A DNA stretch of 64,000 bases from Selaginella moellendorffii (GCF_000143415.4 NW_003314422.1:1-64000), one strand, 5' to 3'; shown: positions 34,539 to 45,413, counted from the first letter of the stretch. The notes: generated from the letters alone by a model not told the origin. Translations and numbers: made by a program.

Positions 34539-34797
34539 TCTCGAGTTTCTTTCTGTAAACGTTGTTGAAGCTCTTGACTTTCTTCCTCTCATGCATAAAT
34601 CGCTCATGGTCGTATCGCTGAAGCTCAAGTATTCGTGTCTGAGTCTCAAGGGAACCCAATTTCGTCTCCAATGGAGCCCTTTATTTCAGCATAAAAGATA
34701 GCTGAAACTTTGAAAGATTAAATTAATCAATTTAAAATTTAAATTACCATTAAAATAAAATCATTCTTTAATCTTATATAAAAAATTTAGGATTACA

Positions 34798-34890
34798 GAA
34801 TATTCGTCTTATCGACAAAACAGGATAGCGAATATTCTTCTAACTGACAAAACAGGAATAAAGAATATCCTTCTTATTGACAAAACAGTG
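34798..34890. repeat. Three imperfect tandem copies of a ~32-bp unit
   Basis: Unit form GAATATTC.TCTTAT.GACAAAACAGG..., at 34798-34829, 34830-34862 and 34863-34890 (last copy shorter). Confidence 0.85.
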
Positions 34891-34948
34891 TGGTTGTAGT
34901 ACTTTCGTCGGCCAAGCGTTCGATGCGCTGATCCAGACGCTAAAATGT

Positions 34949-34993
34949 ACACACAGCCACATACACACACAGACACACACACACACAGACACT
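34949..34993. repeat. (AC)n/ACACAGAC microsatellite
   Basis: Interrupted CA repeat about 45 bp long, upstream of nothing coding; it separates LINE debris from the MIZ1-like gene 3' end. Confidence 0.9.
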
Positions 34994-35045
34994 TATATTA
35001 CACGTGACCGACGATCCATCGCATTGCCACTGAGATCATCGCCTC

Positions 35046-35777
35046 TTAGATCCGGAGGAAGAAAATGCTGAGCTCCGGCGCACCACTCCCGTTGGGATTC
35101 ACCATGTAGAGCGCCTCCGAATCGTTCGATCCGACCACCCTCTCGAACTTGGCCCTCATGTACATGAGCTCCTCGCCGGGAGAGGGCGAGGGATTCTCCC
35201 CGGGAAGAACCCCCGCGCCCATGGACACCGACTGGACGAGACCCAGGACCCTGGCATCGCTAGCGCCGCAATGCCGGCTCACCGCGTAGCCCGCCTTGCG
35301 CCCATTGCAAAACATCGACCAGATCGACTCCTGGAAGAGAAACCCCCGATTGCTGCCCCCGCGCTCGCATTCCAGCGCGATTCTCAGCAGCCCCGACGAC
35401 ATCTCCCGGACCAGGCAGCTCGTCGGCGTCGCGAGCTCCAGCAGCACCACGGGCTCGGATTTGGGGTCTTCTTGGACTGCAAGGAAGACGTGACCCCGAC
35501 GATAGCCATAGAGCGTCCCGACGACGATGCTGCCCACGGATTGCTGCGAGGAGGAGGACGATCCCTGGGGAAGCGCGAGCCACTTGCAAGGGGGAAATGC
35601 CGGGATCGGCAAGAAGCTCATGAACTTCCTGAGAATGCCGCGGAGGAATCTGTTGTGCCGCCAGCCCGAGGCGTGCGATTGTTCCGGTGGCGACGCGGCG
35701 GAGGAATCGCAGTTGCTGCGCAGCGCCACCAGCGGACCGGCAGCCATTGCCGCATCTTTCTTGTACTTGGCCCCCAT
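35046..35777 (-). CDS. MIZ1-like protein (DUF617 family), 243 aa
   Basis: Single exon. The start is taken at 35777 (MGAKYKKDAAMAAGPL); the frame is open further upstream to 35939 but that part lacks family similarity and lies in a promoter-like region. The DUF617/MIZU-KUSSEI1 domain occupies roughly residues 80-243: GSIVVGTLYGYRRGHVFLAV, VVLLELATPTSCLVREMSSG, RIALECE, WSMFCNGRKAGYAVSR, ELMYMRAKFERVVGS and the near-terminal YMVNPNGSGAPELSIFFLRI, all hallmark strings of the family. The length is usual for the family. Family knowledge: Arabidopsis MIZ1 is needed for root hydrotropism and associates with the ER membrane; most paralogues have no known role. Diverges from the PPR gene at 36085 with about 300 bp between starts; an AACCCTAAA telo-box lies just upstream (35782-35790). 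Confidence 0.92.
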   Translation of the reverse strand: MGAKYKKDAAMAAGPLVALRSNCDSSAASPPEQSHASGWRHNRFLRGILRKFMSFLPIPAFPPCKWLALPQGSSSSSQQSVGSIVVGTLYGYRRGHVFLAVQEDPKSEPVVLLELATPTSCLVREMSSGLLRIALECERGGSNRGFLFQESIWSMFCNGRKAGYAVSRHCGASDARVLGLVQSVSMGAGVLPGENPSPSPGEELMYMRAKFERVVGSNDSEALYMVNPNGSGAPELSIFFLRI

Positions 35778-36084
35778 GAAGAACCCTAAAAAAACCACTA
35801 GTAGATCGCTAGCCGTTCGTGGTTTTAAATGGCCAACGGACGGGACAATCGGACGGCTGGGATTTGTTTTACTGTAGAGACCTTGTGTGTCTAGCCGCAG
35901 TGTTTGCAAAGTGGCCGATCTAATGCTGGGAAAGAACACGCCATGGAAGGAATATTTTAAGATCCTTGTGTCACATTGGAGAGAGTTTCTTAAGCGCTAA
36001 CGCTGTCTTTAGCGAAAGATTATATCTTATGCCAAGAACCCTAAAAAATAGTTTGGAAGGGGGGAAAGGATTCTGGGGTTTTGG

Positions 36085-37137
36085 ATGCTCCGCCATGGCG
36101 CCGGGAGATCGATTGCGGCGCAGGGTTGGATTCGCAGTCGGCGAGGTATGTGCATTTGCGCCGCCAGGGCCAGCGACAGCCGCGAGCTGGTGGAATGCGT
36201 CGTCGATCCATCCGAGACGATGCATCCCGAGAGGCTGCTGCTGCTGCGGACGCGGCCATTCCTCTACAAGATCATCAACGTTCTCAACAAGCCAGAGCTC
36301 GTCCCCAGCCTCAAGGAATCGCTCAAGGTGTGGGAGGGATTCGTGGATCCGTTGCTAGTCGGGGAGGCGCTCAAGCACGTCGATAGAGGCCACGCCGCCC
36401 TCGCGTTCTTCAACTGGGCGGCGACGCAGCCGGGATTCAAGCACAGCACCTACACTTACAATTGCCTCATCCGGTGCCTGGAGCTCGCGGATTGCCAGGT
36501 GATCGTCTACGACATCTTCCAGAGGATGCTCTACATCGATCTGGCTCCCACCTCGTTCACTTTTGACGTGACGCTGCGATCGCTGGGAAGAACCGGCGAG
36601 CTGGACAAGCTCAAGGTGGTGTGGTCGGAGATGAAGAAGCTCAAGCTCTCGCCGCATCCCAGCACGTATGAGTCGATCCTCCACTGCTACTGCAAGAACG
36701 GGGAGGTCGAGGAGGCCTATAAGATCTTCTCAAGGCTGATCCAGTGGCCGGAGCCGATATGCTTCCCACACCTCTTCTACAACAAGTTTATCGGGCTCCT
36801 CACGCAGACCCACAACGTCGGGACCGCCTATCTCGTGTTCCTGGAGATGATCGAGAGTGGCTACGAGGGCAACGTCGACACGATTGGAAAGCTCGTCATC
36901 GCCCTTCACAAGGCTGGGAGGCACTTGAGCGCTTGCAAAGTCTTCGACGAGCGCGTGCGGATGTTCCAGACGGCTCTCACGGGAAGGCTGGGCGTGCCAG
37001 GGGACTCCATCGCGGATCACTATCTCTATCACGCTGAGAAGACAAAGAGGCTGTGGCGAGCGGCGGTGCTTAGCACCGATCCCAGGAAGAAGAGAAGATA
37101 TGGTGGCCCAACTTGCCTTAAGAGGCATGGATACTGA
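36085..37137 (+). CDS. P-class pentatricopeptide repeat protein (350 aa)
   Basis: Single exon. The Arg-rich N-terminus (MLRHGAGRSIAAQGWIRSRR) suggests mitochondrial or plastid import. PPR motifs run from about residue 115: STYTYNCLIRCLELADCQVI, TSFTFDVTLRSLGRTGELDK, PSTYESILHCYCKNGEVEEA, LFYNKFIGLLTQTHNVGTAY and VDTIGKLVIALHKAGRHLSA, i.e. five or so P-type repeats of about 35 residues, so it probably binds organellar RNA. The family is commonly longer than this. The frame ends at TGA 37135-37137, yet the same frame past that TGA reads EFELGHKKEFVEIIKDLAVE, which looks coding, so the stop may be a recent CGA-to-TGA change that trims the C-terminus. An AGCTCC-rich repeat field starts within 70 bp. 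Confidence 0.85.
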   Translation: MLRHGAGRSIAAQGWIRSRRGMCICAARASDSRELVECVVDPSETMHPERLLLLRTRPFLYKIINVLNKPELVPSLKESLKVWEGFVDPLLVGEALKHVDRGHAALAFFNWAATQPGFKHSTYTYNCLIRCLELADCQVIVYDIFQRMLYIDLAPTSFTFDVTLRSLGRTGELDKLKVVWSEMKKLKLSPHPSTYESILHCYCKNGEVEEAYKIFSRLIQWPEPICFPHLFYNKFIGLLTQTHNVGTAYLVFLEMIESGYEGNVDTIGKLVIALHKAGRHLSACKVFDERVRMFQTALTGRLGVPGDSIADHYLYHAEKTKRLWRAAVLSTDPRKKRRYGGPTCLKRHGY

Positions 37138-37199
37138 GAGTTCGAGTTGGGGCACAAAAAAGAGTTCGTGGAGATTATCAAAGATCTCGCTGTGGAGAA

Positions 37200-37875
37200 G
37201 AGCTCCGTCCTTCACTCTTCGAGGTCCAGCTCCAAGCTCCACAGCTCCAAGGGGTGCTTGGCGGTACAGAGAGCTGAGTTTCTGGGACGTGGTTCAAAGG
37301 GCAGGAGTTCCAGCCAGCTTCAATCTTCTACAGCTCCAAGGGATAGAAAGAGCAAGAGCTATGGAACAGCTCCATCCGGGAACAGGGGTGCTTGGTGATA
37401 GAAAGAGCTGTGGAGTTGATCTAACAGCTCCATCCAGGGACGTGGTTCTCATCATAAGAAAGGAGTTGCAGCCAGCTTCAACCTTCTACAACTCCCAGGG
37501 TGCTTGGCGATAGAAAGAGCTGATGGAGCTGATGGAACAGCTCCAACCAGGGACGTGATTCGGAGTTCCAGCCAGCTTCAAGCTTCTACAGCTCCCAGGG
37601 GATCAAAAGAGCTATGGAGCTGATCGAACAGCTCCATCCAGGAACAGGAGGAGTTCCATCCAGCTTCAAGCTCCCAGGGGTGCTTGGCATAGAAAGAGCT
37701 GTGGAGTTGTTCGAACAGCTCCATCCAGGGACGTGGTTCTCGCCACCAAAACGGAGGAGTTCCATCCAGCTTGAAGCTTCTACAAGCTCCCAGGGGTGCT
37801 TGGCGATAGAAAGAGCTATGGAGAGCTCTCAAAAAGGAGGAGTTCCAGCTTCAAGCATCACAGCTCCAGAGCAAG
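37200..37875. repeat. AGCTCC-rich imperfect tandem repeat field
   Basis: About six irregular copies of a ~100-bp unit containing GGAGTTCCA.CCAGCTTCAAGCTTCTACAGCTCCCAGGGGTGCTTGGCGATAGAAAGAGCT and GAACAGCTCCATCCAGGGACGTGGTTC (described here in two parts of the unit). Units vary by deletion. It fills the space between the PPR gene and the broken gene at 37942. No conserved reading frame. Confidence 0.85.
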
Positions 37876-37941
37876 TAAGTGGAAAGTTTTGGTGTTTTAT
37901 ATCTAGAGACCCCAGATTTCTTATGTATGTTTGGACAGGAC

Positions 37942-38600
37942 TTAGAAGATGTCTTCTGGCCGAGGAGGCTGCCATGGATCTTGTTTGCCGGTGTCCAGTG
38001 CTATTCCGAACAAGTTGGCCGGGCAACAAAAGATGAGCTCCAGCTTCTTGCTGCCGCATCCTTCGAGCTCGCCAAGCTTCATCTCTCTGGGAAGGCTGGC
38101 CAGCGGCAGCGGCGTCCACTCGCCACGCTCGCGGTTGAAGTAGTGCAGCGGCCACGACTTGCGCGCGATCTTGCTCCTCTCGCGAAACGCCGCCATGAGC
38201 TCCTCCACGCTGGGCGCCTCCCGGAAATCGATCGAGTGCCGAGTCTGGGAAACCGCCATTGCTTTCGGCGGCTTGCCGAGCAGCTTGTGTCCGGGCATGT
38301 CGATCCACAAGTCCTGTAAAGCTCCTGGAAGAAGAACAAGGTGAGAGAAAAAACCAGTGTTCTTCGCCAAAGATCCTGCTACCTCGAAGCGAGCTTTCTG
38401 GGCAATAGACTCTTCGTAGGACTTTTTGGTTGTAGAAATCGGCATCTTCGATTTCCTCTTCAAGCTCGCTCTCGATCGCCTCGAGTTTTTTTGGATCCAC
38501 CTGCGAGGTAGCGGTGCTCGGCGTCCACTTGCTCGCACGCTTCCCCGAAGATCTTGGTGCCGCGGCGCTCCACCTCTTGCAAGTACTCGTCCGACTTTTC
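37942..38600 (-). pseudogene. Unrecognised broken gene with coiled-coil N-part
   Basis: Reading the minus strand: DEYLQEVERRGTKIFGEACE (frame 1), then VDPKKLEAIESELEEEIEDA, then after an A5 run where A4 would keep frame, SYEESIAQKARFE, a possible 58-nt intron (GTAGCAGG...TTCCAG), then ALQDLWIDMPGHKLLGKPP, RHSIDFREAPSVEELMAAFR and a C-terminus ending PWQPPRPEDIF with stop at 37942. At least two frame changes are needed to read the whole, and no initiator is visible, so it is probably a pseudogene or carries assembly indels. No domain was identified; the N-part is strongly acidic/helical. Confidence 0.45.
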
Positions 38601-38631
38601 ACATTACAAGCGCCAAAATCTCGAATATACC

Positions 38632-38705
38632 TTTAGGGTTCTAGGGTCCAACTTAAACCCTAAAGCCTAGGGTTTACCTTTATGTTAAAATGTTTTAGGG
38701 TTTAA
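38632..38705. promoter_or_regulatory. Cluster of telo-box motifs upstream of RAD4
   Basis: TTTAGGGTT (38632-38640), the near-palindrome TTAAACCCTAAAGCCTAGGG (38653 on) and TTTTAGGGTTTAA (38692-38704), the last ending 12 bp before the RAD4 start codon. AAACCCTA telo-boxes are common in plant promoters of replication, repair and translation genes. Confidence 0.65.
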
Positions 38706-38716
38706 GGACTATCGCG

Positions 38717-41700
38717 ATGGAGGAGGAGAGGGGTAAGGGCATGGCGCGCTCGCGATTCCGTCCTGGGCCGATATTTCGATCTTCTCTTTTCTGCAGAGAC
38801 TCTGGCCGATGCCTCGGAGAAGGATGTGCAGCGGCTCTTGGATCGGGTGCGGGGGAAATCCAGCAAGAAAGACAGCTCTAGCGCGCCGAATTCCAGTGCG
38901 GTATGTTGTTTGCAGGGTGGAACAGGGGGGCTAATGATCGATCCGTGCCCTCGATCAGAAGCGCTGCATTTGGGACTCTTCCAGAGCTGCCGCTACCGCG
39001 TCGGTTTGTGGCGCGCCGGCGGCGGTAGCGCAGTCGCACCAGGAGATTTTGCTGGCGCGGGAGAAGAATGCGGCCGAGAAAGGCAAGATTGAAGCCCCGG
39101 AAGACGATATCGAGTGGGAAGTTGGTGATGGGAATTTCCAGTGCTTGAAAAATGGCTTAACGATAGAAGTGGAAAAGGATGTCGGTGGAAAGAAGAAAAT
39201 CACAAGGAGAGCGAACGCAAAAGACAAGGTTAGTCTCTCTTTCCTTTACGATTGTTTGTTTGTTCTTCTTTTCTTTTCTCTCAATGAGTTTAGTGTTACA
39301 GGAATTCGCGGAGCTTGTTCATAAGCTGCATCTCTTGTGTTTGCTGGCTAGAGGGAGGCTCGTGGACGCTGCCTGTGACGACACGCTACTCAAGGTTTCG
39401 AGATTGTTTTGTTTTCCAAGTGTGAGAAGTTTAAGATCTATTCTGATGCAGGGATTGGTTTATTCGCTTGTGCCAGCTCGGTTTTCTTCGTCCATCGAGC
39501 CGGAGAAAACGACTGTGTCGACTCTGACTGCTCTTGTAAGATGGGTAAGACATGTTTGTTTTGTCGGGTACTTTTGCTGCATGATTTCTTATGTCTTCTT
39601 TTGCTTTGTATCTATCAGCTCAATGGCGTGATGCAAATTGCTGTGGGATCTGTGAGTGGACCCTTGTCCGAGTTGAGTAAGGTCCTTTCCCGGCAATTTG
39701 GTTCAGAAGAAGAGGTAACATGCGTTTTCTCTCTTTTATGAACTTAGTAAATCGTTTTTAGATTGCGGCGATCACAGTGGCCATGTTCCGCGCTCTGACA
39801 TTTAAAACCAGGTTCGTTCGTGTTGGAATCCGGTTTTACTCACGAACTAAGGTGTGGCGTGACAGATATGTCTGCGTTTTGGACGTGGCTTCCATAAAGC
39901 CCGATACAGAATCGATGCTCGCTTCGGAAAACTGGGAAGAAAATATAGCGGACTCTAGAACAAAAGCAGGGAAGCTTTTCACAGATTTTAGATCTGGTGG
40001 CTCACCAGATGTTTGGACGTTGAAACGTGAAACCGAAGACTTAACAACTTCGCCAGTTTCGACATCTAAGAGCGTACTGTCCAACGACAGCCCTGAACCA
40101 TCAAAACCTCAATCAACCAGCAAAAAGAGGAATCACACGCCAACTTCAAAGCCTGCTGTCAGCAATACAGATGAGACGACTCCAGCCACTCAACAGAAAA
40201 GAAAACGAAGGGGTGATGAAGAGTTCGAGCTGGAAATGGCACGGGCAATGGCTGCGACCAGTGCAGCAGTGATATCTACACCCCAACCTGCTCCTAAAGT
40301 TGTTCAGCCCAAGCCCCCTCCGCCGGTGGTTTGGTCTCGAAAGAAAGGTCCTCTCCTGCACTGGGCAGAAGTCTTTTGTGGCGATGACAGCTCGGGAAGA
40401 TGGATTCACGTCGATGCTGCTCGAAATCTGGTCGATGACGCTGAGAAAGTCGAGGCCTCGAGCAAGCAGCCAGTTCGTTACGTCGTCGCGTTTGCTGGAT
40501 CCGGAGCAAAAGATGTGACTCGCAGGTAGATACATTTTGCTTCAAAATTCTCGCCGTCTCATCCATTTTTTCGAATTAACAGGTACACTACTTCCTGGTC
40601 CAAGATACAGGCATTGAGAGTGGACGAAGGATGGTGGAGTTCATGTCTCTCTCCTCTTAGGCGCTTGGAATCAAATGCATACGACTCACACAGAACTTCA
40701 AACGAAGGTGACCATCTAATGCTATATGTTTTAGCCTTGACGTCGTGCCACTGTCAGAAAGGAACACGAGAGAAGATATGGAGCTGGATGTGAAGTCTTT
40801 TACTGAGCCCCTACCAACAAACCAACAGGTATTCGAGCATTCCATGGGCAATCTTCTTTACCACGCGTCGTCCACAGGCGTACCGAAACCACCACTTGTA
40901 TGTCATGGAACGATGGCTGACAAGATACCAAGTGCTACATCCGAAAGGGCCCATTTTAGGCACTTGTGGTGGCAAGCCTGTTTATCCCCGGACGTGCGTT
41001 CAGGATCTTCACACCAAAGAACGGTGGCTACGAGAAGGATTTGCTGTGAGAGAAGGAGAAGAGCCCGTCAAGGTATTGTCACTCACCAGAATATCACGAC
41101 CAAATGACAATCGCTTTTGTTATTGCAGATCATAAAATCTCGTAATTTGGCCCGCAAAGTAGAGGGAGCGCCCGACGAGCCTTCTCTAGTGCTCTTGTTC
41201 GGAAAATGGCAAACCGATCCATGGCAACCTCCGCCGGCAGTGGATGGAATTGTTCCAAAAGTAAGGCCTCAATCTCTTTGTGCATCTCTGAGCGTTTGTT
41301 TTGTGGATTTAGAACGAGCGAGGCCATGTGGATGTATGGTCAGAAAAATGTATACCTCCTGGAACCGTGCACCTCGCGCTCCCGCGGGTGACCCCGGTCG
41401 TCCAGATGCTGGGGATCGACTTCGCACCGGCAATGGTCGGGTTTGAGATCCGGCAGGGACGCTCCGTACCAGTTTTCCAAGGGGTGGTAGTGTGCGTTGA
41501 ATTCAAGGACGCCATCCTACAGGTAAGCAAAATCTCGTCACACCGTTTTCAGAAGCTGATGCTGTGCGGAGAAAAACCAAAGGTGTACCGCGCGGAAGAA
41601 GAGCGAAGGGAGGCCCAGCTCCGAGAAAAGAGCGAGGCACAAGCGGCTCTACGGTGGAGGCAGCTGCTGCGTTCCATGGTGACGAGGGAGAGATTGCGAG

Positions 41701-41948
41701 CAGCGTACGAAGACAAAGGTGTGAGCAGCAGCGTCCCAGAGGCGGAGGAAGAAAAGGCCCGGGCTGCTGCTGACGATTCGAGTGCTGCTGCCAGTGATGA
41801 TCGAGCGGCGAGGAGGAGGCCCGCAAAGGCGGATGATGAGAACCACGTCCACAGCTTCCCGGACGAGTGGCAGAGCTACGACGAGGAGGCGTGCGTTCGG
41901 ATCAAGCGCTGTGGCTGTGGCTTTGAGCTGCGAGTGGAAGAAATGTAA
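38717..41948 (+). CDS. RAD4: DNA repair protein RAD4/XPC
   Basis: Complete 13-exon model, 854 aa: 38717-38732, 38797-38900, 38959-39228, 39302-39394, 39452-39544, 39619-39714, 39762-40525, 40583-40707, 40758-40828, 40878-41072, 41129-41260, 41313-41522, 41553-41948. All joins keep frame; most introns are 30-75 bp. Landmarks: FAELVHKLHLLCLLARGRLV (transglutaminase-like N-part), GPLLHWAEVFCGDDSSGRWI, RYVVAFAGSGAKDVTRRY, TEPLPTNQQAYRNHHLYVME, HPKGPILGTCGGKPVYPRTC, WLREGFAVREG (beta-hairpin domain 1), IVPKNERGHVDVWSEKCIPP (BHD2) and GIDFAPAMVGFEIRQGRSVP (BHD3), ending FELRVEEM. A Lys/Ser/Thr-rich linker splits the transglutaminase fold, as usual. Role: damage recognition that starts global nucleotide-excision repair, in the nucleus with RAD23 and centrin. 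Confidence 0.95.
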
Positions 41949-43190
41949 GGTATGTTTTCAGCTTTCAAGGATAGAATCTACAAACTTTGATGGCCTTGGA
42001 CTCTCGCCTTTTTAGAGGCATGGAGGACAATCACCAGGTAAGTTGGAGACACAGTCGTTAAGATGAATCGTTTTGGGATGTTGGGTGATGGGGGTCTTCT
42101 TGGTCCGTGCAGATAAAAGCTATTAAATCCGTGCTCGAAAACATCGCCTGAAAGCAATCGGTGGCTAAGGTCTGTGCAACAGCCTCTCTCCAAACTTTGA
42201 GCTGCCATTTTGTAGCATGAATTTTAATCCGAAGTTAGCTCATCTTATTCGTGGAAGGTGAGCAAATATTTAATTTGTTTTCCCTTTGAGAGTTAAATTG
42301 ATATTCAATTAACCCTAAATCTTGCTGGTGATCAAGGCGCTAGTGCCTGCACTCATCTTGTCAAAGGTTTGTGCGCATATCTCGTTTCACAGGCAAGCCC
42401 TGCATTGGCAAAATTGCGATCCAAGCTCTACTACTTGCACATAACCATGAAGAAGATCAGACCTAGTGTGCTCTAAATGGTTACTAAGGTACATCCACAC
42501 CAAAAGAAAAAAAAAAATATGTTGCTTCTAATAACAGTGGGAGGCTTTCTAGTTTGTGACCATCAACAAACTCTCTTAGTAATATTGCAACTATTATTAT
42601 TAAGATTTTTAGACAAAATACTGCAATTCTTATTTTGTAAAGTTTCTTTCTTTGAAATATTACCATAATAACAAAGCCAAGCTTCTAAGATTCATAAACA
42701 ACAGGACTAGTATTTTCCAGTTAACAAGAAAAGGTTGAATTAATAAGGATATTATAAATATAATAGCCTTCAAAGCACAGAATCAACCGAGCCGAGAATT
42801 TGTGAATTGCTCAACAAGCATTGAATGGCTATGATGGATCCCATCGCTGGAAACCATAGGACATGGCCATTACGCCAGAAAATCTGGTGATTAGAGCAAG
42901 TTCATCAAATGTCTAAGTAAGCATTAACATTTAAGCACGAGGAATCTCGCAAAGTTTTGCCGCACTCAAATTTTTCTTTTGAGATACTTCTTCTCTTTAT
43001 TCCTTTCTGGCCAAATGGAATCTTTTCCTTTTCTCTTTTTAAAGGTATTCTAAAAATTATCCTTCGAAGCATTACGTGGGATTGAAGCAAAGGTGATTTA
43101 CAAATAGCACGCCATAGCTCCCATCGGATGCTGCTACACACAGTTCCTCTCGCTCCATACGCGAAGTTCCGCTCCCCCTCATCAGCGCGT
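41949..43190. other. 3' flank of RAD4 and AT-rich intergenic DNA
   Basis: The first ~250 bp are probably RAD4 3' UTR. The rest to 43190 is AT-rich with no supported gene. The short frames here (for example 42905-43141 minus) have no domain. Confidence 0.5.
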
Positions 43191-43216
43191 GATCTTTTTT
43201 CTTGTGCGAACAGACG

Positions 43217-43498
43217 ATGAATATCGGCATAGGGATAGCGCTTACTGCTGCTGCTGCGGTTGCAACACCCGCCGTAGTTTCTGCGGGCATCGCAGCTGCT
43301 GGTTTCGCGGGGGCGGGGATCACCGCCGGATCAGCAGCGGCGAGTATCATGAGTCTTTATGGTGGTGCTGTTCCTGCGGGAAGTCTGTTCGCCATTCTCC
43401 AGTCTGTAGGCGCTGCCGGCCTTTCCACTACCGCTGCAACTGTAGCCTCTGCTGTGGGTAGTGGCGTTACTGCCGCTTGCATCGCGTACGTATTCTGA
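43217..43498 (+). CDS. Interferon-inducible IFI6/IFI27 (ISG12, Ifi-6-16 family) homologue, 93 aa
   Basis: Short single-exon frame from ATG 43217 (MNIGIGIALTAAAAVATPAV) to TGA. It is almost wholly Ala/Gly/Ser/Val and hydrophobic. The core is the ISG12 motif: VVSAGIAAAGFAGAGITAGS, then SIMSLYGGAVPAGSLFAILQ and SVGAAGLSTTA, which lines up with the VPMVLSAMGFTAAGI...GGGVASGSLVATLQSLGATGLS pattern of human IFI27 (the pattern given in words: S-A-x-G-F-x-A-x-G-I, G-G-x-V-x-x-G-S-L-x-A-x-L-Q-S-x-G-A-x-G-L-S). Two or three membrane-spanning segments are likely. Animal members localise to mitochondria, ER or nuclear envelope and sensitise cells to apoptosis; there is no interferon in plants, so the function here is unknown. 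A donor-like GC|GTACGT lies just before the stop, so a further exon cannot be excluded. Confidence 0.8.
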   Translation: MNIGIGIALTAAAAVATPAVVSAGIAAAGFAGAGITAGSAAASIMSLYGGAVPAGSLFAILQSVGAAGLSTTAATVASAVGSGVTAACIAYVF

Positions 43499-45410
43499 AA
43501 AATTCCACTATGGAGCTTTGTGTATTTACAGTAAAAGTATGATAACGTTTAAGAAATTCATGACTTGTGAGCGTGGCTCTCTGACGATTATCGCCATATC
43601 TCGACGATATTGCCATCCCCACTGGAGGTAAGTCCCAGGTAAGTAGAGTTCTCTATTTTTCCAAGGCTTTTGCTTGTCGATATGTACATCAACTGACCGA
43701 ACGAATGGCCAAACTGTGTTGCGGGGCATCATTTTTTTTGTTTTTTTTCCCTCTTGTTTTCGTTCTAAGATTGATTCGCGCAGGTAGGAGAAACCGAGAT
43801 GAAAGAAGCTTAAACGCAACAAAGCTAACAGGCCCAAGATCTGCTGCTGGTGATGCCCCCTCCAAAGTTCATGGCAGCGGCAAGGGCATCGATGTTGCTG
43901 AGAAGGACTCGGCACTCTGCCAGTCACTGGAGACCGGGGGCGAGGTCGGGCTGCAAGATCAAGCTCAGGATGTCAGGCCGGAACGTTCTCATCAACTTCT
44001 GGGTACTTTTGTGCCAGCTTCAGTGTCTGATTGGATGCACGACGTTCAACTACACCTTGAGGCTCTTCTGCATTGGATTCACCAAGCGGAGGCCGAAGAA
44101 AACTTGCTACGCTCTGTCAAATTAGATCACGGTCAGAGTTCAATGCGGCCGGGTGCTCGGGCATCGGGATTTGCAATCATCGCAATCATCGCAGGAGGAC
44201 GAGGATGCTCTCTCGCAGGGAATGGAGGCTCCGTCCAAGCTCCGAGCTCAGACCACGCTCCATATGCATGTCCTTCCACGCCCTCTCTTCCAGGTTAAAT
44301 CCAAAGCTCTTGCTCCAAGCTCCAAACTCCAAAGACGATCATCAAAACTGGTACGTAGCTCTGCGTCCTTTTCATCTTTCCAATACTTCCACATCCTCTA
44401 CACTCCATGCTCCATCCATGCTCCAAGCTTTCATGATCCCAGCTCCAGCCTTGGTCCTTGCTCCAATCCTTGTGCTCCAAGTCACGCTCTGCTCCATGCT
44501 CCATGGCGTTGCCACTCTTGATTGGAACTGTTCCTCACTGGCAATATCAATGGATTGGGCTGGCATGTCAATCTGGATCATGTAAAACTTCTGATTAAAT
44601 AAGAAACTAGCTAGTGTTAGCTTGTGGCTGATTTGAGCCGAAGATGAGCATTGACTTTCGTTGGAATGGGGTTTTGATGTCTTACCGAGTCAACGCAAAT
44701 TGATCACGGTTTATCTTACTAATTCGAAGAAAGATTTATAGAAATGGCTTTATTGTGTTTTGAACTTGAAGGAACCAGCTGGCCTGACACAAAGTAGTAA
44801 AAGTATAGTATCATCTGTTCTGTGGTAGCCTGGCAGGCTGGCTAGGATAAATAGGTGGTAAATGTAGTTGTTTGTGTGTGGTAAAGTAAGTATGAGCTGG
44901 ACTGGACACTGAACTGATGGCATGGATGGGAGAGAGATTGATTTCCGATTTTGATTGATCGTATAGTTTGTGACTCATGATTCCGGAGCTACGTACGTAG
45001 CAAACGGCCCCTACGTAGCCGTAGAGAGAGAGCTATACATATAATGCTTTGAGAAGCGAGCTCCAGGAGGAGCGGTCGTTGTCTCCCTGGAAATTTTGAT
45101 TCTTCCGTTTCGTCGTCTCGGACGGAGCAAAAGATAGGCATGTCGATGGTCGAATCCCAACAGACAAAAGCAAAAAACAATTCAAAAAAAAAGAGAAACT
45201 TTTGTATTTTTCAATTTTTTCCTAAGAAAACACATTTGCAAATGTTGGAAAAGAGAGACTGATTTTCCAGCCTAAAAGTGAAGCACTGGCACGCAGCCAG
45301 GGGATGTGAGAATCACTCACTCGAGCGCCCAATTCTCTTCTCACGTGTTCTGCGTTGCTCTGCTCTACTGTGGCTTTCGATTCAAGCTACCTTTGAAACG
45401 CTACGTACCC
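43499..45410. other. Intergenic DNA between the ISG12-like and XTH genes
   Basis: Not clearly coding. 43700-44300 has an acceptor-like pyrimidine tract and open frames (43705-44298 and 43850-44125, plus) whose amino-acid makeup is not family-like; an unrecognised exon is possible. 44290-44520 is a GCTCCA-word repeat field. 44600-45400 is AT-rich promoter-side sequence for XTH. Confidence 0.45.
44290..44520. repeat. GCTCCA-rich degenerate short repeat
   Basis: Many copies of GCTCCAA/GCTCCAT/GCTCCAG in one orientation. Related in word content to the AGCTCC field at 37200-37875. Confidence 0.7.
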
Positions 45411-45413
45411 CGC

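Noticed and set aside
34798-34890. CRISPR-like array
   Set aside because: Three degenerate abutting repeats without spacers, in a plant nuclear context.
36730-37242. 170-codon minus-strand frame
   Set aside because: Antisense shadow of the PPR coding region.
43705-44298. 197-codon plus-strand frame downstream of the ISG12-like gene
   Set aside because: Starts in an intron-like T-rich tract, and its composition changes along the frame; no family likeness. Left as intergenic, though a missed exon is possible.
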